Shown here: piece by piece, positions 36,127-44,555 of the stretch | Position numbering within the stretch: position 1 is the stretch's first letter | Layout: every line of letters begins with the position of its first letter | Source: Chloroflexota bacterium | GTDB taxonomy: Bacteria > Chloroflexota > Anaerolineae > Anaerolineales > Villigracilaceae | NCBI GenBank assembly: GCA_016235425.1 | Contig: JACRLC010000076.1 | Coordinates: 26,905 to 90,904 of the forward strand | Direction of reading: 5' to 3' | DNA length: 64,000 nucleotides | Notes under the pieces: model-generated | Seen by the model: the letters and a program-made list of their open reading frames with translations, nothing else | What the model was told of the DNA's origin: nothing | Database searches by the model: none | Position numbers and translations under genes: made by a program

Positions 36127-36651
36127 TTACGATTTTCGGCCAAATAACATCCGGCCCAGCAACAGCATCAGCCCGGCGAACAAACCGCCAACCAACCCGG
36201 CGATCAACGCGCCGCGCGTATCCATTACGGTGGTGACGCTGCCTTCCACTTTCGGGGATAACAGGACGATTGACTCGATCCGTTCCCCGCGGACTTTTGC
36301 GCCCGCCACGACTCCCGCGTAGGTGTTGCCCATCTCCACGCTTCCCGCGACGACCGCGCCTGCGTACCCATTAATAGACACGTTCTCCGCCCGGACCGCT
36401 CCCGCCCCGCTGTTCTGCATGTTCACTTCCCCGGCATGAACGAGTCCCAAACCGGATTCGTGCGTATTCACCCTGCCAGACTTCACGTCAAGCGCGACGC
36501 TGATGTGAAGCTCAACTTCCTCCGCCTCGATCTCCTGCGCCGAACTCTGGTGCATTCGCACCAACTCAGCCTTGACCGAGTCAACATCCACCTGCGTCAG
36601 GTTGGTCACTTGCGGCTGGTCTGATTCGGGGAGGGAAGTTTGTTCGGTCAT
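36127..36651 (-). CDS. Repetitive beta-solenoid-like protein with C-terminal membrane span
   Basis: A 174-residue protein (193 if the earlier ATG at 36708 is used). From about residue 45 it is built of short repeats alternating hydrophobic and small residues: VNTHESGLGLVHAGEVNMQNSGAGAVRAENVSINGYAGAVVAGSVEMGNTYAGVVAG. This is a pattern of right-handed beta-solenoids such as bactofilins and polymeric scaffold proteins. The C-terminus has a glycine-rich span, GALIAGLVGGLFAGLMLLLGRM. Start 36651 is preferred because a hairpin (GCCTCC/GGAGGC) and a TAAAAT -10-like box occupy the region before it. The function is unknown; scaffold at the membrane is a guess. Confidence 0.7.
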   Translation of the reverse strand: MTEQTSLPESDQPQVTNLTQVDVDSVKAELVRMHQSSAQEIEAEEVELHISVALDVKSGRVNTHESGLGLVHAGEVNMQNSGAGAVRAENVSINGYAGAVVAGSVEMGNTYAGVVAGAKVRGERIESIVLLSPKVEGSVTTVMDTRGALIAGLVGGLFAGLMLLLGRMLFGRKS

Positions 36652-36708
36652 CTTTTCTGGCACAAATTGCGCCTCCGCTCTTGGAGGCGCAGGATCAACG
36701 GACTGCAT

Positions 36709-36968
36709 TTTAGTCCGTGAGGAGGGAATTCGTCAAGGTGCCGCGTTCTTGTTTGCGGTGAGAGAGTGAGTAACGGGCAATGACGGATGATGTGCCGGGA
36801 AAATTATTGGTCATTGTTTTACCCAAAGCACAGACGTATAATTTGATAGCAAAATACGGTGCGCTCGAAGAAAATCTGATTCCGAGGGAAAAAACCAAGT
36901 TCCAGCGCGGCAATAGTTAAATCTTGTGGATGACATTCCATCAGGCACTCCAAAAATAGAAGGGCAAA
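36709..36968. other. Intergenic region without recognised feature
   Basis: 260 bp between a minus-strand and a plus-strand gene. The right half is AT-rich and probably carries the promoter for 36969. No hairpin or small gene convinced me. Confidence 0.4.
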
Positions 36969-37721
36969 ATGAATTCATCTGTTCTTATCGCGATAATCAC
37001 CGCAATTGCAGCACTCGTGGGTGCGGTAAGTCCGATTATTGTAGCTTTGATTCAATCCAATAAAGACAAACAACCACAAACCGGCGGCATAATTTTGCCA
37101 AGCAATGTAATATTACACCAGCCTAAAATTCGGGTTCGATGGAGCGTCATTCTGATTTTTTCTTTTGTGTTCGGCGTATTGGGTTATGGCATGGCATTAC
37201 TGGCCAATCCGGGGGCATCAACGTCACAATCCATCACACCTGAAAGTACCAGCTTTCCACCCACGTTGGAACAAGCTCCCATGCCAACGCCGTGGTTTTT
37301 AGGAAACGGTATCACTTCCACTGATCCAAAACCGCTATGCACAATCGCAGTGAATAATAATGCCCGCGAATCAGGCAGGGATAATGCCATGGGATTGACA
37401 TTCAATATAACAGGACAGGACGGCTTTTGCAGTTGGATTATTTCGCTTGACGGCTACGACGCCAGCTCGAAAAAGCAGGTTACATTCCTGGTTAAAGGGG
37501 AGAAAGGAGGAGAACAATATCTGGTTGGAATTAAAGATGTGAAGACAGAATCGGGCAGGGAACCAAAGGTTCCAGAAACAGCTTCCGCTTCCTGGGCGCA
37601 AGTTTCCATTCCTTTAGATGATTTCGAAAATCAAGATTTATCTTCATTGGAAAACTTCAGCCTGAGCTTTAAGATTGGAAGCGGCACAATCTACGTGGAT
37701 GAGCTAATATTCACGCCATGA
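36969..37721 (+). CDS. Membrane-anchored protein with C-terminal CIA30/carbohydrate-binding-like domain
   Basis: A 250-residue protein. There is one span at 3-27 and a second at about 56-77 (WSVILIFSFVFGVLGYGMALLA), then a Thr/Pro-rich linker and a jelly-roll domain from about 120. That domain contains VTFLVKGEKGGEQYLVGIKD and FSLSFKIGSGTIYVDELIFTP, the pattern of CIA30/CBM11-like ligand-binding domains. The next gene encodes the same type of domain on a lipoprotein, so the two were probably duplicated. The pair is AT-richer than the flanking genes. Binding a surface glycan is the likely role; no catalytic residues are seen. Confidence 0.72.
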   Translation: MNSSVLIAIITAIAALVGAVSPIIVALIQSNKDKQPQTGGIILPSNVILHQPKIRVRWSVILIFSFVFGVLGYGMALLANPGASTSQSITPESTSFPPTLEQAPMPTPWFLGNGITSTDPKPLCTIAVNNNARESGRDNAMGLTFNITGQDGFCSWIISLDGYDASSKKQVTFLVKGEKGGEQYLVGIKDVKTESGREPKVPETASASWAQVSIPLDDFENQDLSSLENFSLSFKIGSGTIYVDELIFTP

Positions 37722-37737
37722 CAAAAGGAGTTTGGCT

Positions 37738-38508
37738 ATGAAACGAAACACCATTCTCTTGGTATTGGTATTATTGGTAGTCCCTTTATTACTGCAATCC
37801 TGCGGGCCATCAACGAAGGAAATCGAGCTGACCGTTCAGGCAGGGATAAATCAGGAAAATACCCGGGAGGCCCTCCAGAAAGAACAAACTGACGTTGCCA
37901 ATACGCAAAGTGCCATTAAAACTGAAGGAACCGCAATGGCGATGACACAGACGGCAATGGCAATTCCTCCCGCACAAGCCGTTACGGCGGCTTCATGTCC
38001 GTTTTATATTTATAAGGATTGGGGAGCTGAAGTCAATCACTTTGTACCGGAGGGTTGGATGGGCGATACCCAGGATATAAAGCTGGATGACAATTACAAG
38101 CTCGACCCCGAACATCCAACCGTGATCCAGATCACCTACAAACCGAGTGGAGATATGCAGTGGGCTGGTGTCTATTGGTGGGATCCGCCCGGTAGTTTTT
38201 TTGGCAGTAAGGATGGCGGCTTCGATCTCTCCTGCGCAACAAAGTTGACCTTCTGGGCACGTGGAGAAAATGGCGGAGAGAAGGCGGAATTCAAGGCCGG
38301 CGGCATTGCAGGCACTTTCAGGGATTCCCTGCAACCAGCGTTATCGAGCGGACCCATTACTTTAACAAATTCGTGGGTTCAATACACAATCGAATTATCG
38401 GGGAAGGATTTAAGCCATGTCATAGGCGGTTTTGTCTGGGTTACCAACAAACCACAAAACCCTAATGGATCTGTCATTTATATGGATGACATTCTGTATG
38501 AACATTAG
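37738..38508 (+). CDS. Lipoprotein with CIA30/carbohydrate-binding-like domain
   Basis: A 256-residue lipoprotein: signal KRNTILLVLVLLVVPLLLQSC with lipobox Cys, a helical stretch with Thr repeats (EGTAMAMTQTAMA, about 60-80), then a jelly-roll domain. Within it, LTFWARGENGGEKAEFKAGG and WVQYTIELSGKD ... VIYMDDILYEH match the domain of the gene before. AAAGGAG sits eight bases before the ATG at 37738, so the preceding in-frame TTG is not used. It is 16 bp after its neighbour and co-transcribed. Likely a cell-surface glycan-binding protein. Confidence 0.75.
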   Translation: MKRNTILLVLVLLVVPLLLQSCGPSTKEIELTVQAGINQENTREALQKEQTDVANTQSAIKTEGTAMAMTQTAMAIPPAQAVTAASCPFYIYKDWGAEVNHFVPEGWMGDTQDIKLDDNYKLDPEHPTVIQITYKPSGDMQWAGVYWWDPPGSFFGSKDGGFDLSCATKLTFWARGENGGEKAEFKAGGIAGTFRDSLQPALSSGPITLTNSWVQYTIELSGKDLSHVIGGFVWVTNKPQNPNGSVIYMDDILYEH

Positions 38509-38615
38509 GTTGCAGGTAATTCAACGCCATCAAATACTTGCGTCCAGAGATCCGAACGCCCTATTTCCAAAATAATTTTGGTAAAAACGATCTGCCATAG
38601 TTGGCTCGCAGATGA

Positions 38616-38651
38616 AAAAGAGACAGTCACGATTTCGCGGCTGTCTCTTTT
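38616..38651. terminator. Bidirectional terminator hairpin
   Basis: AAAAGAGACAG (38616-38626) pairs with CTGTCTCTTTT (38641-38651), with T-runs on both sides when read in either direction. It sits between the convergent lipoprotein gene and the beta-propeller gene. Confidence 0.8.
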
Positions 38652-38720
38652 ATTGCGGGGAACTTGCCGCCACGCAAGCTCAAGTCTCTGTTTCGGCGGC
38701 GGCAAGTCTCCATCCGGGAA

Positions 38721-39662
38721 TTATTCGGGGACGAGCACTACTTCGTATTCGGTATCAGGCGTCGGCGGAGTCCCGAAGCGTGCATTGACAACGTAGAGCG
38801 ATCCGCCGAAGCGTGCGATGGTGGTCGGTACACGGAACAGTGGACTGGTGATGGCCGCCTCGATGGTTCCTGAATTAAAGTCGGATTCCAATTTCACCAC
38901 GGCGACCTGATTCAAGGTATTCTGTACGACGTACAATGTTTTTCCGTGCAGCAGGATTCCGTCTCCATTCGACACCGAACCTGTCCCCAGATCAATGAGA
39001 GCTGCCTCGCCTGTGGCTGGGTCCACCGAATACAGGGCGCCCTGCGAACTGTTGACGATGAACAACGTCCTGCCATTGGGCGTGACGGCAATGCCGTTGG
39101 CGTTGAAAGCTCCCGGCGTAAATTGATAATCGCCGCCCAGTGAGATCACCTCACTGGCGGGGGGATCGGTCAACTGGCCGTTCTTTTCAAGCGGTACGCG
39201 GTATATCACCGGCTGGAAGGAATCGGTGAAATAGGCGGCATCTTTTGTGACCACTACGTCGTTGATAAAACTGGACTCAGCCGTTAGTTGGATTTCAGCC
39301 GCGTTCGCGCCAGTCTCGCCATTGTAAATGTAAGCATAGCCGGTAGTACCGCCTGCCGCGAACAACAAGCCCGAGCGCTTGTCAAACTTGAGGCCGATTG
39401 CCCGGCGGCCATCCTGTGCAGGGACAAGCACTTCGCCTTTGCCTGTCCGCAGGTCGCCGCGGTACACCGCGCCGGTTGGGATGGACCCAACGTAAAAAGT
39501 ATTTCCACGGCCGGTGGCAATGCCTTCCGGCTGGAAGCCATTTGGCAGGAAAATGACCTCCGGGAACGTATCTGCGGGTATTCCTGCGATCATGGTAAAG
39601 CTGAGTGAGACCAATAGTAAAGCCACGATGAAACGCTGGGGTGCAGTCTGAATTACAGACAT
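38721..39662 (-). CDS. Exported beta-propeller protein (SMP-30/NHL-like)
   Basis: A 313-residue exported protein with a signal peptide (about 1-28; FIVALLLVSLSFTMIAG). The mature part is made of repeated four-stranded blades: PEGIATGRGNTFYVGSIPTGAVYRGDL, GLKFDKRSGLLFAAGGTTGYAYIYN, NDVVVTKDAAYFTDSFQPVIYRV, NGIAVTPNGRTLFIVNSSQGALYSV and NGDGILLHGKTLYVVQNTLNQVAVV. This is a six-bladed propeller of the SMP-30/gluconolactonase-like type. There is no assured catalytic residue. The start follows AAAGGAG. The role outside the cell is unknown. Confidence 0.8.
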   Translation of the reverse strand: MSVIQTAPQRFIVALLLVSLSFTMIAGIPADTFPEVIFLPNGFQPEGIATGRGNTFYVGSIPTGAVYRGDLRTGKGEVLVPAQDGRRAIGLKFDKRSGLLFAAGGTTGYAYIYNGETGANAAEIQLTAESSFINDVVVTKDAAYFTDSFQPVIYRVPLEKNGQLTDPPASEVISLGGDYQFTPGAFNANGIAVTPNGRTLFIVNSSQGALYSVDPATGEAALIDLGTGSVSNGDGILLHGKTLYVVQNTLNQVAVVKLESDFNSGTIEAAITSPLFRVPTTIARFGGSLYVVNARFGTPPTPDTEYEVVLVPE

Positions 39663-40192
39663 TTTTTCTCCTTTCTAATCTAAAACTGGGCGGGGGATTT
39701 AATCGTGATCCGCAATAACATTGTGTAAATCCATTGGCGGATTTCATTATTTTAGGGAGGCAATATGATACTTCTCTGAGAAAAACATAAAAACCAACTT
39801 AAACAGTTCGCTTTACGCAGTGTCATTTCTGTCTGTACCGCGAAATGATCGCTTATTTTGCGAAAAACCATCACAGGATGGATTGGGACTGCCTGCGGGG
39901 GAATCCAGACTGTTGGTCCGTGCTTTTCCCCGAACGCAAAGAGCAGCCTCGAAGACCGGCCTGCTGACCTTCGGACATCGCTTAAGCTCGAAATTTTTAG
40001 CCACGGATTACACTAATTGGCGCAGATTTTTCTTCCTACTGATTTTTGAAAAATGTAAGTCACAAAAAATGGCTATTTTCTCTCGTGTTTTTGGCTAAAA
40101 ATGAGACTTTCTTATTTCAAAACTCAGTAATCCGTGAAATCTGCGGCAAAGAATCCTCGTGTCCGAACTGATACATTAACTTCGGCTGGCAG
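39663..40192. other. Long intergenic region with crossed inverted repeats
   Basis: About 530 bp without a credible gene. Bases 40002-40144 hold CACGGATTAC (40002-40011) and GCAGATTT (40022-40029) on the left, and GTAATCCGTG (40127-40136) and AAATCTGC (40137-40144) on the right. TTTTTAGCCA (39994-40003) also matches TGGCTAAAAA (40092-40101). All are exact complements, but they cross each other. The CACGGATTAC/AATCCGTG words are typical of intergenic repeat DNA. Short open frames here show no coding character. Confidence 0.55.
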
Positions 40193-40221
40193 TTGCAAAA
40201 TCAGCAAATTAACTGTATAGT
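40193..40221 (+). promoter_or_regulatory. Promoter for the hydrolase-CHAT gene
   Basis: TTGCAA (40193-40198) and TATAGT (40216-40221) stand exactly 17 bp apart. The transcript would have a leader of about 255 nt before the ATG at 40484. This is the best sigma-70-type promoter in the window by spacing. Confidence 0.6.
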
Positions 40222-40483
40222 ATTTGAAGCGCGGACGTTCAAATTTTCCGCATTGACATAACGCATGGAGACATTCCGTTCACCAACATCTGTCAAAGAG
40301 GTTTATGGAGGAAGCCATGAGACACGCATCATGTGGATAGACAATCCCAGACACAGGCAACCATTGCAATCATTGCGGCAACACCATTGGCTGGGACCGC
40401 AAAATCAGATAAGAGGGCTTTTCACGCAGGTTTATTTTCGGCAAAGAAACAATCAGACTGTTACTCAATGAAAGGAATGGATC

Positions 40484-43400
40484 ATGAGCACAAGGAATTT
40501 CGATGATGGTGTGGAAATCACTCTGCCTCCAGACTTTGAGATAGCAACACCTAGACCATCCATCGCCAAACGTTCGGCAAAACAGCGAATGCGAGAGTTT
40601 GTGCCTATGCCTTCCTCCCAGGCGCAAACGCAGGATGGCAATCTTCTGCTTGGGTCGCTGAAGGAAAGCGGCCTGGAACTTGTTCGCGAGGTGGAATTCA
40701 AGCCTAAATCACAGGGGCGCGCGCGCCGAACACGCGCTGTAACCACCAGCAAGGCTGCAGAAATTGCAGTGGACTTGAAACCAAATGAAGAGAGCATCAT
40801 ACTGCTCGAGCAGGATGGGCTGTTTTTATGGAAATACGCGGACTCTACGCAGGCGAAAAAATCCACCCGCCGCAGGGGAATGCGCGCCGAATCGACAGGG
40901 AAACACCAGGTCTTTAAATTGGAGATTGAGGCCCAACGTCCACCATCCACCACCCGCAAAGCTCGCGGTTTGAAGGTGGAGCCCAAGGAATTGGCCTGGG
41001 GATGGGCCAAGGCCTCCATCTTGAAATTCACGGCAAGCAAGACCATCGAAATTGCGAAAAAATTACTCGAAAAAAATGTCCGAACCGGCCTTGTAGGAAT
41101 CGACTCGGTTTCCCCTGATAACTGGAAACCGCTGAAAAAACTCAAGGTCACCACCCCGCCGAAGGGGCACGCCCCGCGTATCCTGCTCTTAATTCATGGA
41201 ACTTTCAGCAGTACCGTCGGATGTTACGGCGCACTTGGTCTTGGCAAAGACGGTTGGGGCAAAAAATTACTTAGATCTGCGTTTAAGCATTACGACGCGG
41301 TCATCGGTTTTGACCACGCCACTCTCAGCCAAAGTCCCCTGGAAAACGCGCAATATCTTCTCGATCAATTGGAGGCCATGAATTGGACAGAACCGCCCGT
41401 CTTCGATGTGGTCGCGCACAGCCGAGGCGGACTGGTGATCCGCTCCCTGATCGAACTACTGATGCCTCAGTCCAACTTGAAGGCCAAATTCAATCGGGTC
41501 ATTTTCGTCGGCTGTACAAATGAAGGAACACTGCTTGCAGAGCAGAAGAATTGGAAACACCTCATAAACCTGTACACAAACCTCGTGGTTGGAGGATGCC
41601 GGGTGATAAGCCTGATATCGCCGCAATCCAAAGTTGCCGCGGCAATCCTCGGTGAAACGATAAAAAACATCGGCTCCTTCGTCCAGTATTGCACGGATTT
41701 AATAAGCAAAGACGAAGTGATTCCCGGCCTGGCGGCCATGGTCCCCAACGGAGAATTTGTTAGGAATATCAATCAATTTCAGCCGGGACAGCCCGCCATC
41801 GCTGAAAGCAACTATTACGCGGTCACGTCCGATTTCAAGCCGCTCCTTACAGGCGACCACGAACCGAAGGAACTTCCAAAACGCTTCTTCCTGTTGACGG
41901 CTGGCGGATTCATGGGTCAGCTCATGAAGGAAGCGAACGACCTGGTGGTGAACGTCGCTTCGATGAGCGCGATTGACAGATCAACCGGCAAGTACATTCA
42001 GGATAAAAACCGTTACGACTTCGGGGAGAATCCGCAGGTTTATCACACAAACTATTTCACGCGCCCCGAAGTTTGCAATGCGCTTGCGCGTTGGTTAAGC
42101 CTGCCCCCGCTCGATTCAAAAACAGGGAGCAAAACAAAGATTGGGGCCAAAAGAGGCCCGGGTTCCGGGGGCAGGGGAAAAAGAAGGACCAGGCCCTCTA
42201 CAATTCCCCTGGCGACAACCAGTTCGCTCAACGCCCCCGCAGTGCTTCCTCCCATCGTTGACACCGACATCATCCTTGCCAACGTTACTTCGTCTGTTAC
42301 GGCGCTGCGCGACGAGATTGCCAAACACGCGCCGAGCTACGTGGTCGTCAGGAAACCTCACAAAGGGAACATCCTCAACTATGCCTTCACAGGGGAAGAG
42401 ACGCTGGAGTTGCTCGGAAGAAAAAAGAATGACTCGATCAGCGATGTTCTCAAACTCGCCGAAGATACGGCCTCCGTGACGCGAAGCGGGGCCGACAGGA
42501 TAACGCGCAGAATCGGAATGGCCGCCGCCCTGCCAAGCCCCGGAAATGCGGCGCACCGTGAAGTGATTCTCGCGGGTGACGTGCCGGTCGGCGTCGTTCC
42601 CGAAATGGGGAATCTTCCCAGCGCAAATGATCTGGCCGAAATGGCACGCATCGTTTCGGACCCGAAAACTGATTCCGAACGAATAGTCACGCGCCGCACG
42701 ATGCCCACTTTTGTCATGGATACGGAAAAAGTGAGTTCAAAACCAGCCGAAGCAGGGAGCAAAGCCAAAGTGACCTGCCACTTTCATGCTGAAATGGACG
42801 CGGAGGTCGTTGTCAATCGGGCAGTCACCGTCTGCGTGACCATTTCGCGGGAGATGATCGAAGCCCTGACCAGTGAAGTGTCTGCCGTGGGCGTGGGGGA
42901 AGTCAGCACGGCGAAAAAGATCCTCGTCCAGGTCGTGCCCAAATCGAACTTCATCACAATTGATGAAAATGGCGGGCGGGCGGAAATTGACGTCCCACAA
43001 CCGCGGGAACCAAGGGAGCTATTCTTCGACCTGCGGGCACTCAAGAAAGGCGAAGGCGAAATCTGGGTACTGGCGCGCCAGGGGCAGGTTCCCATCGTCA
43101 AACTCGTTCTCAAGCCTGAGGTGGTCAAAACTCAAAGTTATTCCTCCGAAAAAGTGAGCGCAAATAAAAATGCAAACGAGCCCAGGCCTTTGTCCGCGCC
43201 GTTGCACCAGCTTTGGATTCACGAACGGACCACCGAAGAAGGAATCGTTTACGAATATGAGCTTTACTCCGAGGGACTCAAGATTCGGAAATGGGTCAAT
43301 TCGCCTCCCATCAAAGGCGACCGTGACAAGTATGTAAAAAGTCTGTACCAACAGATCGAAGATCGCTGGGTAAGCTCCCACCAGGATGAAGAGAACTTTG

Positions 43401-44293
43401 CCCAGGAATTGAGAGCCTTCGGCGCGGATTTATTCGACGAATTGATCCCGGCAGAACTCCAGAAAATACTCTGGAAACGCCGCAGGGATTTCGACAGCAT
43501 CCAGGTGATCTCCAGTGAACCGTTCATCCCCTGGGAACTTGTCCACCTGAAAGACCCGGATAAAAAGGGAATGCCGCGTGAGATGATGTTCATGGGCCAA
43601 ATGGGACTCATTCGATGGCTCGAAGGCGCAGGCGAAGACGGCTGGCCTCCCGAACAGATCAAAATAAGAAACGAGCGGGCGCGTTACGTCATTCCCGATT
43701 ATCCGGAAGATGAGTACAAATTAGAGCAGGCAGAAATGGAAGAAAATTTTCTGAGAAGTAAGTTTTCCGCCACCGCAGTAAAACCGGAATCGGGTGCGGT
43801 CCGAACCATCATCTCCAAACCGGGCAGGTTCGACCTGCTGCACTTTGCCTGTCATGGTTCGGCAGAATCCGACAATATTAGCAAAGCGGCATTGTTGATG
43901 CGGGGAAAATACAACGAGAAGGGTGAATATATTGAAGACCCATTCACGGCAACCGCCGCCGAAAGTTTCAGCAATCTCAAATCCGGTGATAACTCACCAA
44001 TGGTCGTTCTAAACGCCTGCCAGGTGGGACGCACGGGTTATAAACTCAGCGGCATAGGCGGTTTTGCCAACGCCTTCCTTTCCGGCGGGGCAGGCGCATT
44101 CGTTGGCACGCTATGGTCGGTAGGCGATGAACCTGCCCGCACCTTCACCGAGACTCTGTACAAATGCCTGCTCACTGGCTCGAATCTCTCCGAAGCGACC
44201 ATCAAAGCGCGTAATGCGGCAAAAGAAGCCGGTGAAGCGACATGGCTCGCTTACGTTGTCTATGGGCATCCGCATTTAAAAATCAGCAGATGA
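40484..44293 (+). CDS. Alpha/beta-hydrolase fused to a CHAT (caspase-like) protease domain
   Basis: A 1269-residue single protein. Residues ~225-530 are an alpha/beta-hydrolase: oxyanion motif IHGTF (237-241) and nucleophile elbow VAHSRGG with Ser 313, similar to lipases. A basic, Ser/Arg-rich linker (about 545-580) leads to an unassigned middle region and a beta-rich segment (about 770-880, TVCVTISREMIEAL ... ITIDENGGRAEIDVPQP). The C-terminal ~300 residues are a CHAT domain with FACHG (catalytic His 1124) and LNACQVG (catalytic Cys 1179), ending GTLWSVGDEPARTF ... YGHPHLKI. No signal peptide or membrane span is seen. CHAT proteases in bacteria are often defence or death effectors (for example gasdermin activators and Craspase); pairing with a lipase-like domain in one chain suggests proteolytic control of a lipid- or ester-cleaving effector. 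It stands alone, with its own promoter and terminator. Confidence 0.85.
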   Translation: MSTRNFDDGVEITLPPDFEIATPRPSIAKRSAKQRMREFVPMPSSQAQTQDGNLLLGSLKESGLELVREVEFKPKSQGRARRTRAVTTSKAAEIAVDLKPNEESIILLEQDGLFLWKYADSTQAKKSTRRRGMRAESTGKHQVFKLEIEAQRPPSTTRKARGLKVEPKELAWGWAKASILKFTASKTIEIAKKLLEKNVRTGLVGIDSVSPDNWKPLKKLKVTTPPKGHAPRILLLIHGTFSSTVGCYGALGLGKDGWGKKLLRSAFKHYDAVIGFDHATLSQSPLENAQYLLDQLEAMNWTEPPVFDVVAHSRGGLVIRSLIELLMPQSNLKAKFNRVIFVGCTNEGTLLAEQKNWKHLINLYTNLVVGGCRVISLISPQSKVAAAILGETIKNIGSFVQYCTDLISKDEVIPGLAAMVPNGEFVRNINQFQPGQPAIAESNYYAVTSDFKPLLTGDHEPKELPKRFFLLTAGGFMGQLMKEANDLVVNVASMSAIDRSTGKYIQDKNRYDFGENPQVYHTNYFTRPEVCNALARWLSLPPLDSKTGSKTKIGAKRGPGSGGRGKRRTRPSTIPLATTSSLNAPAVLPPIVDTDIILANVTSSVTALRDEIAKHAPSYVVVRKPHKGNILNYAFTGEETLELLGRKKNDSISDVLKLAEDTASVTRSGADRITRRIGMAAALPSPGNAAHREVILAGDVPVGVVPEMGNLPSANDLAEMARIVSDPKTDSERIVTRRTMPTFVMDTEKVSSKPAEAGSKAKVTCHFHAEMDAEVVVNRAVTVCVTISREMIEALTSEVSAVGVGEVSTAKKILVQVVPKSNFITIDENGGRAEIDVPQPREPRELFFDLRALKKGEGEIWVLARQGQVPIVKLVLKPEVVKTQSYSSEKVSANKNANEPRPLSAPLHQLWIHERTTEEGIVYEYELYSEGLKIRKWVNSPPIKGDRDKYVKSLYQQIEDRWVSSHQDEENFAQELRAFGADLFDELIPAELQKILWKRRRDFDSIQVISSEPFIPWELVHLKDPDKKGMPREMMFMGQMGLIRWLEGAGEDGWPPEQIKIRNERARYVIPDYPEDEYKLEQAEMEENFLRSKFSATAVKPESGAVRTIISKPGRFDLLHFACHGSAESDNISKAALLMRGKYNEKGEYIEDPFTATAAESFSNLKSGDNSPMVVLNACQVGRTGYKLSGIGGFANAFLSGGAGAFVGTLWSVGDEPARTFTETLYKCLLTGSNLSEATIKARNAAKEAGEATWLAYVVYGHPHLKISR

Positions 44294-44344
44294 GCGGCAA
44301 CGCGGCTGAGGCCTGCCAGGTTCAGCGACTCCAAGGAGAAGCCC

Positions 44345-44383
44345 GAAAACAGGGGTGCGGGCATACGCCCGTCCCCTGTTTTC
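44345..44383 (+). terminator. Terminator hairpin after the CHAT gene
   Basis: GAAAACAGGGG (44345-44355) pairs with CCCCTGTTTTC (44373-44383), with an inner GGGC/GCCC stem. The T-run lies in the right arm. It is 52 bp after the CHAT stop. Confidence 0.65.
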
Positions 44384-44494
44384 GTGAAACCTTTCAACTT
44401 TCGCGAAACGCTATGATCAGGGATGTGGTTATCCTCATTCCACCCGATTGGCGCAGGCGCCCGCTATGCGCGGGTTCGTCAGTTATACCCAGAG

Positions 44495-44544
44495 CGGTCA
44501 CAAATTGCGCTTTTTTAGAAGCGGGAAAGCGCAATTTGTGACCG
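44495..44544. repeat. Perfect 19-bp inverted repeat
   Basis: CGGTCACAAATTGCGCTTT (44495-44513) and its exact complement (44526-44544) around a 12-base loop. It lies 12 bp from the end of the convergent PBP gene and has no T-run. It could end that transcript or be an interspersed palindrome. Confidence 0.7.
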
Positions 44545-44555
44545 TGGGCATTATA

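Noticed and set aside
39820..40471. Short open frames upstream of the CHAT gene
   Set aside because: They lie in repeat DNA and the long leader, without coding character or ribosome sites.
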